The notes: generated from the sequence alone by a model not told the origin. Numbered from the stretch's first letter, positions 8,461 to 16,949 are shown. The stretch is 64,000 nucleotides of DNA from Patescibacteria group bacterium (GCA_031082005.1 JAVHLR010000001.1:749251-813250), one strand, 5' to 3'. Translations and numbers: made by a program.

Positions 8461-9378
8461 TCACTTGAAGAATTCGGGGGTATAGACACCAGAAAGGAGC
8501 TCGCCGAAGCGCGAAGGTACCTCGCACCCAGGCAAGAGAATGACGCCCGGATGAAGCTTCACGCTTCCCACCTTACAGCCATCGCCGATGAATGCGCCGA
8601 GGCGTTGATGTTCTGTGCTGAACGGTTCAGCCTCCGCGCCGTTGAAGCGGTGGATGGTTATCTCCTTCTCCCGGTCGAAGCGTTCGTACAGGATAGTCGC
8701 GTTCGGGTCGATGATCACGTTGCGTCCGATGACCGAATACATGACGTCAGTCCCGGAGGTGATGCGTGCACCCGCACGGACAATCGATCTCTGAACCGAG
8801 ACGTTACGTCCGATGACTGCACCGTCACCGACGTTCCCGTCCGGATTGGAGCTCCCGTCATTGAACGATTGGCCGTCACCGATGATGACCGGGCCGAACA
8901 CCGCGCTATTGTGGCGCAGCTGGACTTTGTCGCCCAGGAATACGTAGTCGGTCACCTTCGCGCTACCGTCGATCACGCAATTCCGTCCGCCGCGTTGCCG
9001 CGATGTGCGCCAATCCAGGACTGCGCCATATTCGATCCGCCGGCAAGCGTCACGCAGACAGGGGTATTTGCTGTCGACGTTCTCTTTGACGAGCATCGAC
9101 TTGGACCTGATGTCCGAAGGCGCGCGCCCTGGTACGACCTTGCCGCTTGAATCGCGGTAACTCTCTTCGATCACGCGAGGATTGAACTGCGTGCAGAGCA
9201 GCGCAAGGAAGTCCTCCAAGTCGTCGAGCGCCTGCCAAGGAGGGCCGGGCGGGAACAGCCGCACCTCGCGGATCGTCGTCCTTCCGGCTGCCTCGCTCTT
9301 TTCGAGCAACACCAGCGCTTCGATCCCGACCGGGTCACGGAAGAGATCTTTCGTCTCCGGGATATAACACTTTTCCAT
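8461..9378 (-). CDS. left-handed beta-helix (hexapeptide-repeat) protein
   Basis: A 305-residue protein. The N-terminal ~120 residues match nothing I recognise. From about residue 125 to 270 it shows hexapeptide-repeat character ([LIV]-G-x4): VIDGSAKVTDYVFLGDKV, VIIGDGQSFNDG, VGDGAVIGRNVSV, VIGRNVIIDPNA, GAFIGDGCKV. This is the left-handed parallel beta-helix of acyltransferases and of the GlmU or ADP-glucose pyrophosphorylase C-terminal domains. No nucleotidyltransferase N-domain motif (GGxGTR) is present, so catalysis is uncertain; a sugar-nucleotide acyltransferase-like role is a guess. GGAGGT stands 6 nt before the ATG. Single-gene unit with promoter and terminator. Confidence 0.75.
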   Translation of the reverse strand: MEKCYIPETKDLFRDPVGIEALVLLEKSEAAGRTTIREVRLFPPGPPWQALDDLEDFLALLCTQFNPRVIEESYRDSSGKVVPGRAPSDIRSKSMLVKENVDSKYPCLRDACRRIEYGAVLDWRTSRQRGGRNCVIDGSAKVTDYVFLGDKVQLRHNSAVFGPVIIGDGQSFNDGSSNPDGNVGDGAVIGRNVSVQRSIVRAGARITSGTDVMYSVIGRNVIIDPNATILYERFDREKEITIHRFNGAEAEPFSTEHQRLGAFIGDGCKVGSVKLHPGVILLPGCEVPSRFGELLSGVYTPEFFK

Positions 9379-9408
9379 CTTGCTACCTCCGAAAGAACGT
9401 CCGGCCCA

Positions 9409-9437
9409 ATTTAAGTGCAGTTCGGGATTTAAGTCAA
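9409..9437 (-). promoter_or_regulatory. sigma70 promoter of the beta-helix gene
   Basis: Minus strand: TTGACT (9432-9437), 17-nt spacer, TTAAAT (9409-9414). The start site would be near 9402, leaving a leader of about 24 nt that contains the GGAGGT ribosome-binding site. Confidence 0.65.
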
Positions 9438-9490
9438 CCTTCAGTAACCTCTTTGCCGCCGACCGGTTCCGCTGTGGATAACTCTATCGC

Positions 9491-9519
9491 TTGGCAGATA
9501 TCTCGCTTGGTTCTAACAT
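9491..9519 (+). promoter_or_regulatory. promoter of glyA, predicting a leaderless mRNA
   Basis: TTGGCA (9491-9496), 17-nt spacer, TAACAT (9514-9519). The ATG of glyA begins only 6 nt after the -10 box, so transcription would start at or next to the start codon. There is no Shine-Dalgarno. Confidence 0.65.
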
Positions 9520-9525
9520 TCATCC

Positions 9526-10854
9526 ATGCAATACAATTTTCTAGGACAAAAGGATCCGCAGATGGCCGAGCTCATCAAGCTCGAACAAGAACGGCAACGC
9601 GACGGCTTAGCGCTCATCCCGAGCGAGAACTACGTAAGCCCGTCCGTGATGGAAGCGCTCGGCTCATCACTGACGAACAAGTATGCCGAAGGCTATCCCG
9701 GAAAGCGTTACTACTCGGGTAATGTCGCCGTAGATAAAGTCGAGAATCTGGTACGCGACCGCGCCAAAGCTCTGTTCGGCGTGCCTTATGCCAACGTCCA
9801 ACCCTACTCAGGCAGTCCCGCCAACTTCGCAGTTTATTTTGCGCTACTCGAACCCGGCGACACCTTCATGGGCTTAGACCTTTTGCACGGTGGCCACCTG
9901 ACGCACGGCTGGAAATTTTCTGCGACTTCCAAATTCTGGAAAAGCGTTCCCTACGGCGTCCTACCTGATGGCCAGATAGACTTTGAGGCGCTCGAAAAAT
10001 CCGCACGTGAGGTCAAACCAAAACTGATCTGGTGTGGCGGCACTGCCTTGCCACGGACGATCGACTTCGAACGTTTCGGAAAAATCGCAGACGAGGTCGG
10101 CGCTTATCTTGTTGCCGACATCTCGCACATCAGCGGTCTCGTCGTCGGAGGTGCGCACCCTTCGCCCGCCCCGCACGTCCACCTCATCACCACCACGACA
10201 CACAAGACATTGCGCGGACCGCGCGGCGCGATGATCATGGTGACGGAAAAAGGCTTAGCGAAAGATGCCGAATTGCCGGAAAAAATCGACAAAGCCATAA
10301 TCCCCGGCCTGCAAGGCGGACCGCACCTTAATGCCATCGCTTCGATAGGCGTAGCCCTACACGAAGCCGCACAACCCGAATTCAAGGACTATTCACGTCG
10401 CATCGTAGAGAATGCCCGCGCTCTTGCCGACGGTCTGATCAAGCATGGCTTCAAGCTCGTTTCCGGCGGAACCGACAACCATCTGTTGCTCGTTGATCTG
10501 ACCCCGGAAGGCAATGGACGCGGCGTCTTCCTTCATGAGGCTTTAGAGGCAGCCCGCATCTACACCAACAAAAACATGATCCCGGGAGATCCCAGCACGC
10601 CCTTCTATCCCAGCGGCCTACGCCTCGGCACCCCAGCAGTGACCACCCGCGCCATGGGTAAGGATGAAATGATGCTCATTGCAGATTTCATGGCTCGCGT
10701 GGCGACAAAAATCAAAGACGTGCAACTTCCAGGCGACAAAGAATCCCGCCTCGCTTTGCTCAAAGAATTCCGCGCAAGTCTCAAAGATACTTTCTACTCG
10801 GATATCGCAGCAGAAGTGAAGACGCTCTGCGATAAATTCCCGATTGAAGTCTGA
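9526..10854 (+). CDS. glyA: serine hydroxymethyltransferase
   Basis: A 442-residue PLP enzyme interconverting serine and glycine with transfer of a one-carbon unit to tetrahydrofolate. Evidence: LIPSENYVSPSVMEALGS at the N-terminus, YAEGYPGKRYYSGN, the VADISHISGLV aspartate region, and the PLP-binding Lys227 in TTTHKTLRGPRG. C-terminal AVTTRAMGKDEM is normal. Length is slightly above the usual 410-430. It is the plus-strand neighbour of folD, which uses its methylene-THF product. The two are separated by about 1 kb that seems to encode an RNA from the other strand. Confidence 0.97.
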   Translation: MQYNFLGQKDPQMAELIKLEQERQRDGLALIPSENYVSPSVMEALGSSLTNKYAEGYPGKRYYSGNVAVDKVENLVRDRAKALFGVPYANVQPYSGSPANFAVYFALLEPGDTFMGLDLLHGGHLTHGWKFSATSKFWKSVPYGVLPDGQIDFEALEKSAREVKPKLIWCGGTALPRTIDFERFGKIADEVGAYLVADISHISGLVVGGAHPSPAPHVHLITTTTHKTLRGPRGAMIMVTEKGLAKDAELPEKIDKAIIPGLQGGPHLNAIASIGVALHEAAQPEFKDYSRRIVENARALADGLIKHGFKLVSGGTDNHLLLVDLTPEGNGRGVFLHEALEAARIYTNKNMIPGDPSTPFYPSGLRLGTPAVTTRAMGKDEMMLIADFMARVATKIKDVQLPGDKESRLALLKEFRASLKDTFYSDIAAEVKTLCDKFPIEV

Positions 10855-10865
10855 TAATCTCCTCT

Positions 10866-10888
10866 CCTCCCCTTAGCTTAAGGGGAGG
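10866..10888 (+). terminator. perfect 10-bp hairpin after glyA
   Basis: CCTCCCCTTA (10866-10875), loop GCT, TAAGGGGAGG (10879-10888). It is followed by a G/T-rich run (TTGGGTGGGG) and not by a U-tract. It may terminate glyA or be one of the common intergenic palindromes; only the palindrome is certain. Confidence 0.5.
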
Positions 10889-10924
10889 TTGGGTGGGGTT
10901 AGTGCCCTGTCGCAAAAAAACCGC

Positions 10925-10962
10925 ATAAAAAGAAACGAGCGTCCCCTTAGTAAGGACGCTCG
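10925..10962 (-). terminator. intrinsic terminator of the large RNA
   Basis: CGAGCGTCC (10936-10944) pairs perfectly with GGACGCTCG (10954-10962). On the minus strand this is followed by TTTCTTTTTA. Strength and orientation fit the end of a minus-strand transcript. Confidence 0.8.
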
Positions 10963-11747
10963 CATTGGAGTAGAAAGAACGTTCGGGCGGAAAGCTTTTC
11001 GAGCACTCGGCTGGGTTTGTTTACCTGCCTGAAGTCGCACTCAATGCTTATCCTATGACGAGGCCTGCCTCGCGTCATGCTGACGGCACTCAAGCCGAAC
11101 AGCTACCCAACACGTCTTCGAGAGAAGACCTTATCGCCCCTAGAGCTTGCCGGAGCTCCAGAGCGCATCGGCTTTTCCTGCAAATCACGCAATCTTGCAT
11201 TCACCCTTTATCCCGAAGGACAATTCTCGACACGGCGCAAGCACCGCTCCAGGCGTGCCACGGATTCACGGGCTGACCCTGGTGGTCGACCTTATGGGTG
11301 AAAGACGTCCTACCTCTTTTAGGTTTGGCTACCTTCAATCGGTAGATCGACGTTTGCGACGGAAGACCTCACGGTCGACCGTGGAACCAGCTTCCCTTGT
11401 TGATGCGACAACGTTGCGTCACCTTGCGTGCCCTTACGGCGACCTTGGTGCCCATCCGATGCCCCACACGGAAATCACTGATTCCTGATACTGCAGTATC
11501 CCTCACAGGCCTTGCGGTAGCGTTCCGCGACACCGTCTGGCCAGTGCCCTCGCGCTTTCCGCACGTATCAACCCAAATGCCACTCACGGCACCCCTTATC
11601 CCCGATTCACCAGGATGTGTCACTTACCGACTTGCGCCTTCGCGCTTATTGTGGACCGAGCTATCCTTGCGGAATCGCCCTGCATCCTGAGACCGGCTCT
11701 GGGGGTACCTGGACAATATTGGGTTGAAATAGATTCAATGAACGGTA
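10925..11747 (-). ncRNA. putative large structured non-coding RNA (~820 nt)
   Basis: No convincing protein is encoded in the ~995 bp between glyA and folD. The minus strand has a sigma70-type promoter, a GC-rich interior full of short hairpins, and a strong intrinsic terminator, all consistently oriented. Visible RNA motifs (minus sense): CAGGATG (11683-11689) pairs with CATCCTG (11611-11617), enclosing GNRA-type TTCC-GCAA-GGA and GCGC-GAAG-GCGC; CACGG-TCGA-CCGTG; CTACC/GGTAG; TCC-TTCG-GGA (UUCG tetraloop, near 11211-11220); GTCTTC-TCTC-GAAGAC; GAGCT/AGCTC. Signature sequences of RNase P RNA, tmRNA, SRP RNA, rRNA and group II introns were looked for by eye and not found. Size and layout recall ornate large RNAs (OLE, GOLLD, ROOL), but I cannot assign it to any of them. 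Confidence 0.68.
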
Positions 11748-11753
11748 ACGAGC

Positions 11754-11782
11754 AGTTTATTCTTGACCTATGGACTCGTCAA
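11754..11782 (-). promoter_or_regulatory. promoter of the large RNA
   Basis: Minus strand: TTGACG (11777-11782), 17-nt spacer, TAAACT (11754-11759). The start would be near 11747, diverging from folD. Confidence 0.6.
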
Positions 11783-11849
11783 GTTTGTATTGTGGATAAA
11801 CTAATGGGACTGGATATTTGCAGCTATTTGGCATACTATTCCCAACGAT

Positions 11850-12686
11850 ATGAACTTGATTAACGGGAAAGAACTTGCGCTCTCGATACGCGAAGGTCTG
11901 AAAAAAGACATCGCATCTTCTGATCTCCATCCGAAGCTTGGAGTGATGCTTGTCGGCGAAGACGCGGCATCGAACCTATACGTCAACCTCAAAGAAAAAG
12001 CTGCCCACGAAGCCGGGATCGAGACCGACATCCGCCGTCTGCCTTCTACCGTCTCGGACGAAGAGCTGGTCAAGATCATCCAGGATTGGAATTCGGATGA
12101 AGCCGTAAACGGCATCCTCGTGCAACTCCCCCTGCCGCCAGGCCACGACACCGACACGGTCACGCGTGCGGTTCTGCCGCGCAAAGACGCCGATGGTTTC
12201 CATCCGAAGAATATCGACGCCCTCTATGCCGGTGAAGGTTTTCTCGTCCCCCCTTTGCTTGAAGGCATCCTGCGCCTCATCGGACAGAGCGAAGTGATCG
12301 TCAACCTGGCGCACACGGTCATCATCGCCAACAGCGAAATCTTTGCCAAACCGCTCGAATATCTCTTGCGCAAAGCCGGATCGTTCGTGCAGATCATGCA
12401 TCCCGATGAAGCGGATGAAGAGATCCTTCAGGCGGCCGACATCATCATCATCGCCGTCGGACGTGCTCGCTTCTTGAGACGTAGCATGATCAAAAGCGGT
12501 GCCTGCATCATCGACGTTGGGACGAACAAAGATGCCGCCGGAAAAGTCGTCGGAGACGTCGATGCAGAGAACATACGCGACATCGCCGGCTGGCTCACGC
12601 CCGTACCAGGCGGCGTAGGCCCCATGACCATCGCCATGTTGCTCAAAGCCGTCTTCGAACTGGCCCAAAAACAAAAGGGCGATTAA
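11850..12686 (+). CDS. folD: FolD bifunctional methylene-THF dehydrogenase/cyclohydrolase (divergent)
   Basis: A 278-residue FolD-family protein linking 5,10-methylene-THF and 10-formyl-THF. The folate site is recognisable: S41-x2-Y44-x3-K48, GILVQLPLP, DADGFHP and the C-terminal TPVPGGVGPMT. The dinucleotide part is unusual. Where most FolDs have a GRSxIVGxP loop, this reads ANSEIFAKP, and the following TVTxCHSxT strand is replaced by SFVQIMHPDEAD. Cofactor preference or dehydrogenase activity may therefore differ. A -10-like TACTAT lies about 10 nt before the ATG, suggesting a very short leader. A hairpin (12675-12692) overlaps the stop codon. Confidence 0.9.
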   Translation: MNLINGKELALSIREGLKKDIASSDLHPKLGVMLVGEDAASNLYVNLKEKAAHEAGIETDIRRLPSTVSDEELVKIIQDWNSDEAVNGILVQLPLPPGHDTDTVTRAVLPRKDADGFHPKNIDALYAGEGFLVPPLLEGILRLIGQSEVIVNLAHTVIIANSEIFAKPLEYLLRKAGSFVQIMHPDEADEEILQAADIIIIAVGRARFLRRSMIKSGACIIDVGTNKDAAGKVVGDVDAENIRDIAGWLTPVPGGVGPMTIAMLLKAVFELAQKQKGD

Positions 12687-12692
12687 GCCCTT
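12675..12692 (+). terminator. hairpin at the folD stop
   Basis: AAGGGC (12675-12680) pairs with GCCCTT (12687-12692), then CTTCC. The stem overlaps the last codons of folD. The U-tract is short, so this is a moderate candidate. Confidence 0.45.
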
Positions 12693-12714
12693 CTTCCGCG
12701 TTCCCACCGACCCA

Positions 12715-13119
12715 TCACATCACCATGCCCTCTGATGCGACTTTTTTGTATTTGATCTTCCTGATCACCAGAGCCGCGGTGACCACCATCAAAGTCTCTA
12801 TAGCCAGCTGGATCCAGATATCGAAACCAGCGAAGATGAACATCACCTGGCCAAACAACACGAAATCATAGATGACCTGCAGGATGAAGAATATCGCGAC
12901 CCACAAAGCCCACAAGACAACGATATCCTTAAGCGTCGGCAACTCTTTATCGAACGCCCACCAGGCGAATATGAATGCCACGAGTGCCGCCAACACCCAC
13001 ATCATGATCCTTACCCAGATGCCGAAGAAGAAAGTCGGCAGGAAAAAAAACAGCACAGAAAGAAGAAAGTTGAATGCCAGCCACTTGACCGTCGAGATGC
13101 CTGCGAATCTAAGCCACAT
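12715..13119 (-). CDS. four-helix membrane protein, unknown function
   Basis: A 134-residue, very hydrophobic protein with four likely transmembrane segments (about residues 12-32, 36-56, 65-88 and 96-117), rich in Trp and Phe, and a basic cytoplasmic tail RKIKYKK. No family is recognised. It lies 17 bp downstream of the amino-acid permease gene on the same strand, so the two may be co-transcribed. Function not assignable. Confidence 0.65.
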   Translation of the reverse strand: MWLRFAGISTVKWLAFNFLLSVLFFFLPTFFFGIWVRIMMWVLAALVAFIFAWWAFDKELPTLKDIVVLWALWVAIFFILQVIYDFVLFGQVMFIFAGFDIWIQLAIETLMVVTAALVIRKIKYKKVASEGMVM

Positions 13120-13136
13120 AAATTTATTGCATTATA

Positions 13137-14264
13137 TCAAAACAAACTCCAAATGAATATCACACCAAAAGATCCCGCACACAAAAGCGGCGCGCCGATC
13201 CGCCAGACCCGACTAAGGTCTTTACGTTTAGCCAGGAGCTTTATCGCCGTCACGGACAACAACAGCGCATTGATCGAGGTGAGCGCCGAACCCACGAAAC
13301 CGATCGACTGTACCGCCTGCCGAGATGTCAGGAAGAGCAACGATAGCGGTACGCCAAACGTGATTGCGTAGCTTAAAGGTTTACCGAATTTTGCATCACG
13401 CCTGAATGACTCGACCAAATCTTGCAACAGGGTGATATAACTCGTAGCCACGGCCAGCAGTCCGACCACCGGGATGAGCCAAAAAAGATCGGACGGCAAA
13501 CCCTTGGACAGATCCCCCACGCTTTCTCCCAAACCTGTACCAATCGCTGCATAAGCCATAACGCCGAATAACCAAATCAAGAATGCAGCGCTCAACGAAC
13601 CGATGACTACGGCCTGACGTGTCTTACCCCGATCGCCTTTGAAGAACTGTCCGATCTCAGGGATCACATTCCAACCCGCTAGCGAAAAAAGGAATACGCC
13701 AAGAACGACCGAAATATTCTGCCAACTGGAAACGAAGAATAATTCCGGTTGGATACGGCCGAAGTACAGGCCAGAAGAGACCAACATCAAGAATATCAGC
13801 ATCATCGTCAGCCAACCCTCGATCTTCATCACCAATTTCAAGCCGACAGAGACCGCCACGCTGCCTAAAACCCAAAAAATCAGTTGCCAGACGAATACGT
13901 CCCCCATGACCCCGTTGCCGACCAAGGCAGCCATGAACTCTCCACCCAAAACTAAATAGATGAAGCCCGCGCCAAGGATTTGCGCAGAATGTGCGATAGT
14001 CGCCAAAAATTTGAACTTATTGCCCAAAACCAAACCGACATAGCCTGGAAAACGTTTCTTTTCCGTGTTCGCCGACGATAATGCGACATCCACGAACAGC
14101 AGATGCGTAATCAAAATCAACAAAGCAACCAACCAAAAAGCCGCTGTTCCCGCAGCGACGCCCATGGAATGCATGGCAGCCGGAACCGCAAACGTACCGG
14201 CTCCGATGACAGTTCCCGCCATCGAATAGACGCCTTTCCTGAAACTTTTTTCACCCAGTGACAT
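13137..14264 (-). CDS. amino-acid permease, HAAAP (aromatic amino acid/SdaC) family
   Basis: A 375-residue integral membrane protein with about 11 transmembrane helices. The first helix GVYSMAGTVIGAGTFAVPAA carries the unwound GTxIGAGxxxLP-type motif of the hydroxy/aromatic amino acid permease family (LeuT-like fold). AGWNVIPEIGQFFKGDRGK is also typical. It should import an amino acid by H+ or Na+ symport; the substrate cannot be read from sequence. Importers fit an organism without amino-acid biosynthesis genes in view. The frame is open to 14303, but a TATACT (-10-like, 14272-14277) lies 7 nt before the ATG at 14264, supporting that start and a leaderless mRNA. Confidence 0.85.
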   Translation of the reverse strand: MSLGEKSFRKGVYSMAGTVIGAGTFAVPAAMHSMGVAAGTAAFWLVALLILITHLLFVDVALSSANTEKKRFPGYVGLVLGNKFKFLATIAHSAQILGAGFIYLVLGGEFMAALVGNGVMGDVFVWQLIFWVLGSVAVSVGLKLVMKIEGWLTMMLIFLMLVSSGLYFGRIQPELFFVSSWQNISVVLGVFLFSLAGWNVIPEIGQFFKGDRGKTRQAVVIGSLSAAFLIWLFGVMAYAAIGTGLGESVGDLSKGLPSDLFWLIPVVGLLAVATSYITLLQDLVESFRRDAKFGKPLSYAITFGVPLSLLFLTSRQAVQSIGFVGSALTSINALLLSVTAIKLLAKRKDLSRVWRIGAPLLCAGSFGVIFIWSLF

Positions 14265-14312
14265 CGGCAAAAGTATAGCATACTGTCCACCGTTCTTCCC
14301 CATGATTTTCCC

Positions 14313-14341
14313 TTGCCGAGGTGTCAGTTTAAGGGTAGGGT
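14313..14341 (+). promoter_or_regulatory. promoter of dnaB with almost no leader
   Basis: TTGCCG (14313-14318), 17-nt spacer, TAGGGT (14336-14341). The ATG is 8 nt after the -10 box, so the predicted leader is only 1-3 nt. The -10 is weak (3 of 6). Confidence 0.45.
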
Positions 14342-14349
14342 TTTAGCGT

Positions 14350-15813
14350 ATGTCAGGCATCGAAAAAATCCCTCCCCAGAACCTTGAAGCCGAGCAATCC
14401 CTTTTAGGCTCACTTTTGCTCGATAAGGACGCGATCATCCGCGCCGGCGACCAAGTCGTGGCCGAGGATTTCTACTCCGACAAGCACCGGGCGGTCTTCG
14501 AAGCCATGATAGACCTGTATCGCCACCACGAACCGATCGACATCCTTTCGCTCTCCAATCGTCTGCAGGAGAAAGGCGAACTCGAACGCATCGGCGGACG
14601 TGCTTACTTGATCGAACTGTCCAACACCGTCCCGACCGCGAGCCATGTCGTGCATTACGCGCAGATCGTGCAGAAAAAAGCCACGCTGCGTCGCTTGATC
14701 AATGCCGCCGGCGACATCGTGCATCTGGGTTTCGACGAGGCTGAAGACATCCAAGTCGTACTCGACCAGGCGGAACAGAAACTTTTCAATGTCTCGCAAA
14801 AATTCCTCAAAGCCAGTTTCACCGCCATCCAAGACGTCCTGGACGGTGCCTTCGAACGCATCGACGAGCTGCATCGCGACAAAGGCAAATTGCGTGGCAT
14901 CTCCACAAGCTACATCGATCTGGACAACATCCTCGGCGGATTGCAGAAAAGCGACCTCATCATCCTCGCCGCACGTCCGGCTTGCGGAAAGACATCGTTC
15001 GCCCTGGACTTAGCGCGCAGCGCGGCAGTCAAACACAAAGTCCCGGTCGGAATCTTCTCTTTGGAAATGAGCAAAGAACAGCTCGTCGATCGTTTCCTGT
15101 GCGCCGAAGCGAACGTGAACCTATGGAACCTGCGCACCGGCCACCTGACCGACCAAGGCGAGAACGATGACTTCTCGCGCATAGGCCACGCCCTCGGCAC
15201 GCTCTCCGAATCCCCCATCTTCATCGACGATTCCGCCAGCGCCGGCATCATGGAGATCAGGACTAAAGCCCGACGTCTGCAGATGGAAAAAGGCCTCGGA
15301 CTCCTGATCATCGACTATCTCCAGCTGATGGAATCGCGCAATGGAGGTAGTGATAATCGTGTGCAAGAAGTTTCGGAAATCACTCGCGGTCTCAAATCTA
15401 TCGCCCGCGAACTCAACATCCCGGTCATTGCGCTTTCGCAGTTGGCTCGTGCGGTCGAGCTCCAGAAACCAGCCATCCCCCGCCTCGCCCATTTGCGTGA
15501 ATCAGGTTCCATCGAGCAAGACGCTGACATCGTGATGTTTATATACCGCAAAGCCGCAGACAAGAACTATAGGACAGAAGATCTGTCCCCCGAAGAACGC
15601 CACTTGGCCGAGATCCACATCGCCAAACACCGTAATGGTCCGACCGGCGTGGTCAATCTGTATTTCGACGAATCTCGCGCCAGCTTCAAGAACCTGGCCA
15701 AAAAACCGCAATACGGCGGACCGTCACTTGCGCCCGTCGGCACGCCTCAAGCCGAAACGCCAAGGTTCGATCCGAATACACCCATAGCTTCGACTCCACC
15801 CCCAGGGGCGTAA
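14350..15813 (+). CDS. dnaB: replicative DNA helicase DnaB
   Basis: A 487-residue hexameric 5'-3' helicase of the replication fork. N-terminal DnaB domain: PPQNLEAEQSLLGSLLLDKDA, HRAVFEAMIDLY. RecA-like C-terminal domain: Walker A AARPACGKTSFALDLA near residue 208 (most DnaBs have SMGKT; CGKT here), GIFSLEMSKEQL, Walker B LLIIDYLQLM and the arginine region LRESGSIEQDADIVMF. A low-complexity Pro-rich tail ends the protein. No intein is inserted at the P-loop. It is transcribed divergently from the permease gene. Confidence 0.97.
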   Translation: MSGIEKIPPQNLEAEQSLLGSLLLDKDAIIRAGDQVVAEDFYSDKHRAVFEAMIDLYRHHEPIDILSLSNRLQEKGELERIGGRAYLIELSNTVPTASHVVHYAQIVQKKATLRRLINAAGDIVHLGFDEAEDIQVVLDQAEQKLFNVSQKFLKASFTAIQDVLDGAFERIDELHRDKGKLRGISTSYIDLDNILGGLQKSDLIILAARPACGKTSFALDLARSAAVKHKVPVGIFSLEMSKEQLVDRFLCAEANVNLWNLRTGHLTDQGENDDFSRIGHALGTLSESPIFIDDSASAGIMEIRTKARRLQMEKGLGLLIIDYLQLMESRNGGSDNRVQEVSEITRGLKSIARELNIPVIALSQLARAVELQKPAIPRLAHLRESGSIEQDADIVMFIYRKAADKNYRTEDLSPEERHLAEIHIAKHRNGPTGVVNLYFDESRASFKNLAKKPQYGGPSLAPVGTPQAETPRFDPNTPIASTPPPGA

Positions 15814-15834
15814 TCGCAATCATCAAAAACGAAT

Positions 15835-15882
15835 AAGCGGTCTGATCCATCCGTGAATCCACGGGAAGCGATCAGACCGCTT
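15835..15882. terminator. bidirectional terminator between dnaB and the CYTH gene
   Basis: A 13-bp stem (15835-15847 with 15870-15882) capped by a second short hairpin (CCGTG/CACGG). It is followed by TTTTT on the plus strand and ATTCGTTTTTG on the minus strand, serving convergent dnaB and the 15892-16920 gene. Confidence 0.85.
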
Positions 15883-15891
15883 TTTGAGTAG

Positions 15892-16920
15892 TCAGACTCT
15901 CGAAAAGTACGCTTTAACGACCGTCACTACGGCCCAATCTTGCATTTCAGATGTGGCCATCTGCCCCAAGTAGTAGACATCGTGCGCTGCCGCCCAGTAA
16001 TCGAGCAGTAACTTACCTTCCAGTTCGGAGTGCCGCACGAAAGCGTCGGAGTTCACCCACTCTCGGTCTACGAGTGACTCGACCTGCGCATTGTCGAGCA
16101 CGATCGTCAGGACATTGTCACCGTCCATGCCGAAAGGATTCGCTTGGATCAGCCCTTTCCAGCAATCGGTATAGGTCTGACCGGAGAGGACAAAAAGCGC
16201 CTCCTGCTCCATCTTTTTTCTCCTCTGCAGCGAATTCAGGAGAAAAGCCTGGAACAGCGTAGGATCATTCGGATAGATCCTGTTACCGACCCTAGAAGCA
16301 TCGATGAACTTTTCCGGCTTCAGCTCCAAAAGCTTAGTCGTAAGCGATTGCCTCTGCGCTACCGTGCCGCCACAGAGCAAGATCACCCGCGTCTTATCGG
16401 GCAACTCGCTAACCATGTCGAGATCGTCGACAAGAGTATCGACTTTTGGAATGCCGAACGAAATGAAATCAGCCAGCAGTTCGGTACAGATGAGATCGGT
16501 CACCTCGATAGAGTCACGCCACCAACTGGGCGTCGTCACCTTCTCGTCAGCCGACTTCATCTCGAACTCTGCGACGATGAGCGGCTGACCGCCAGTCAAA
16601 CCAAACGGCGGGTTATCCAAGATGTCGATGTCCCAACCATCCTGCTTGACGCGCGTCTTGTGTATCACCGAGCTTGTTCTCGCAAGTTGAAGTCGCGCCT
16701 CTTCGATGTCAAGCGCTGTCTCCTCTTCCCGACGAATCTTTCCCTCGCCACGTTTGATGGTCATGACCGCCTCGCGATCATCTGTGATACGGATGCGTTT
16801 TGATGCGCCTACCACGTCATCAAAATAGCCTTGCACGATCCGCATACGCGGGCCGACCAAGGCAGCCGCGTCATAATCAGCGACCAACCACCTGCGTTCT
16901 ATTTCCCAACCTTTGTCCAT
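15892..16920 (-). CDS. CYTH domain fused to a degenerate P-loop kinase-like domain
   Basis: A 342-residue two-domain protein. Residues 1 to about 160 are a CYTH (triphosphate tunnel metalloenzyme) domain: EIERRWLV, RIRITDDREAVMTIKRG, RREEETALD and VAEFEM give the alternating charged residues of the tunnel. The rest resembles a small P-loop kinase: RVILLCGGTVAQRQSLTTKL then FIDASR, but the GxxxxGK[ST] lysine motif is missing (G-G-T-V-A-Q-R-Q-S), so phosphotransfer is doubtful. Plant TTMs carry a kinase on the other side of the CYTH domain. Likely substrates are tripolyphosphate or nucleoside triphosphates; this is inferred. GGAGGG lies 5 nt before the ATG. It has its own promoter and shares a terminator with dnaB. 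Confidence 0.75.
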   Translation of the reverse strand: MDKGWEIERRWLVADYDAAALVGPRMRIVQGYFDDVVGASKRIRITDDREAVMTIKRGEGKIRREEETALDIEEARLQLARTSSVIHKTRVKQDGWDIDILDNPPFGLTGGQPLIVAEFEMKSADEKVTTPSWWRDSIEVTDLICTELLADFISFGIPKVDTLVDDLDMVSELPDKTRVILLCGGTVAQRQSLTTKLLELKPEKFIDASRVGNRIYPNDPTLFQAFLLNSLQRRKKMEQEALFVLSGQTYTDCWKGLIQANPFGMDGDNVLTIVLDNAQVESLVDREWVNSDAFVRHSELEGKLLLDYWAAAHDVYYLGQMATSEMQDWAVVTVVKAYFSRV

Positions 16921-16949
16921 TTCCGCCCTCCGTTTTGATGAACAGAACG

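Noticed and set aside
11055..11623. Short open frames in the glyA-folD gap on both strands
   Set aside because: They overlap each other, have no ribosome-binding site or domain character, and run across strong RNA hairpins.
10925..11747. RNase P RNA, tmRNA or group II intron in the gap
   Set aside because: The P4-type GAGGAAAGTCC, the tmRNA ends and a domain-V-like hairpin were looked for on both strands and are absent.
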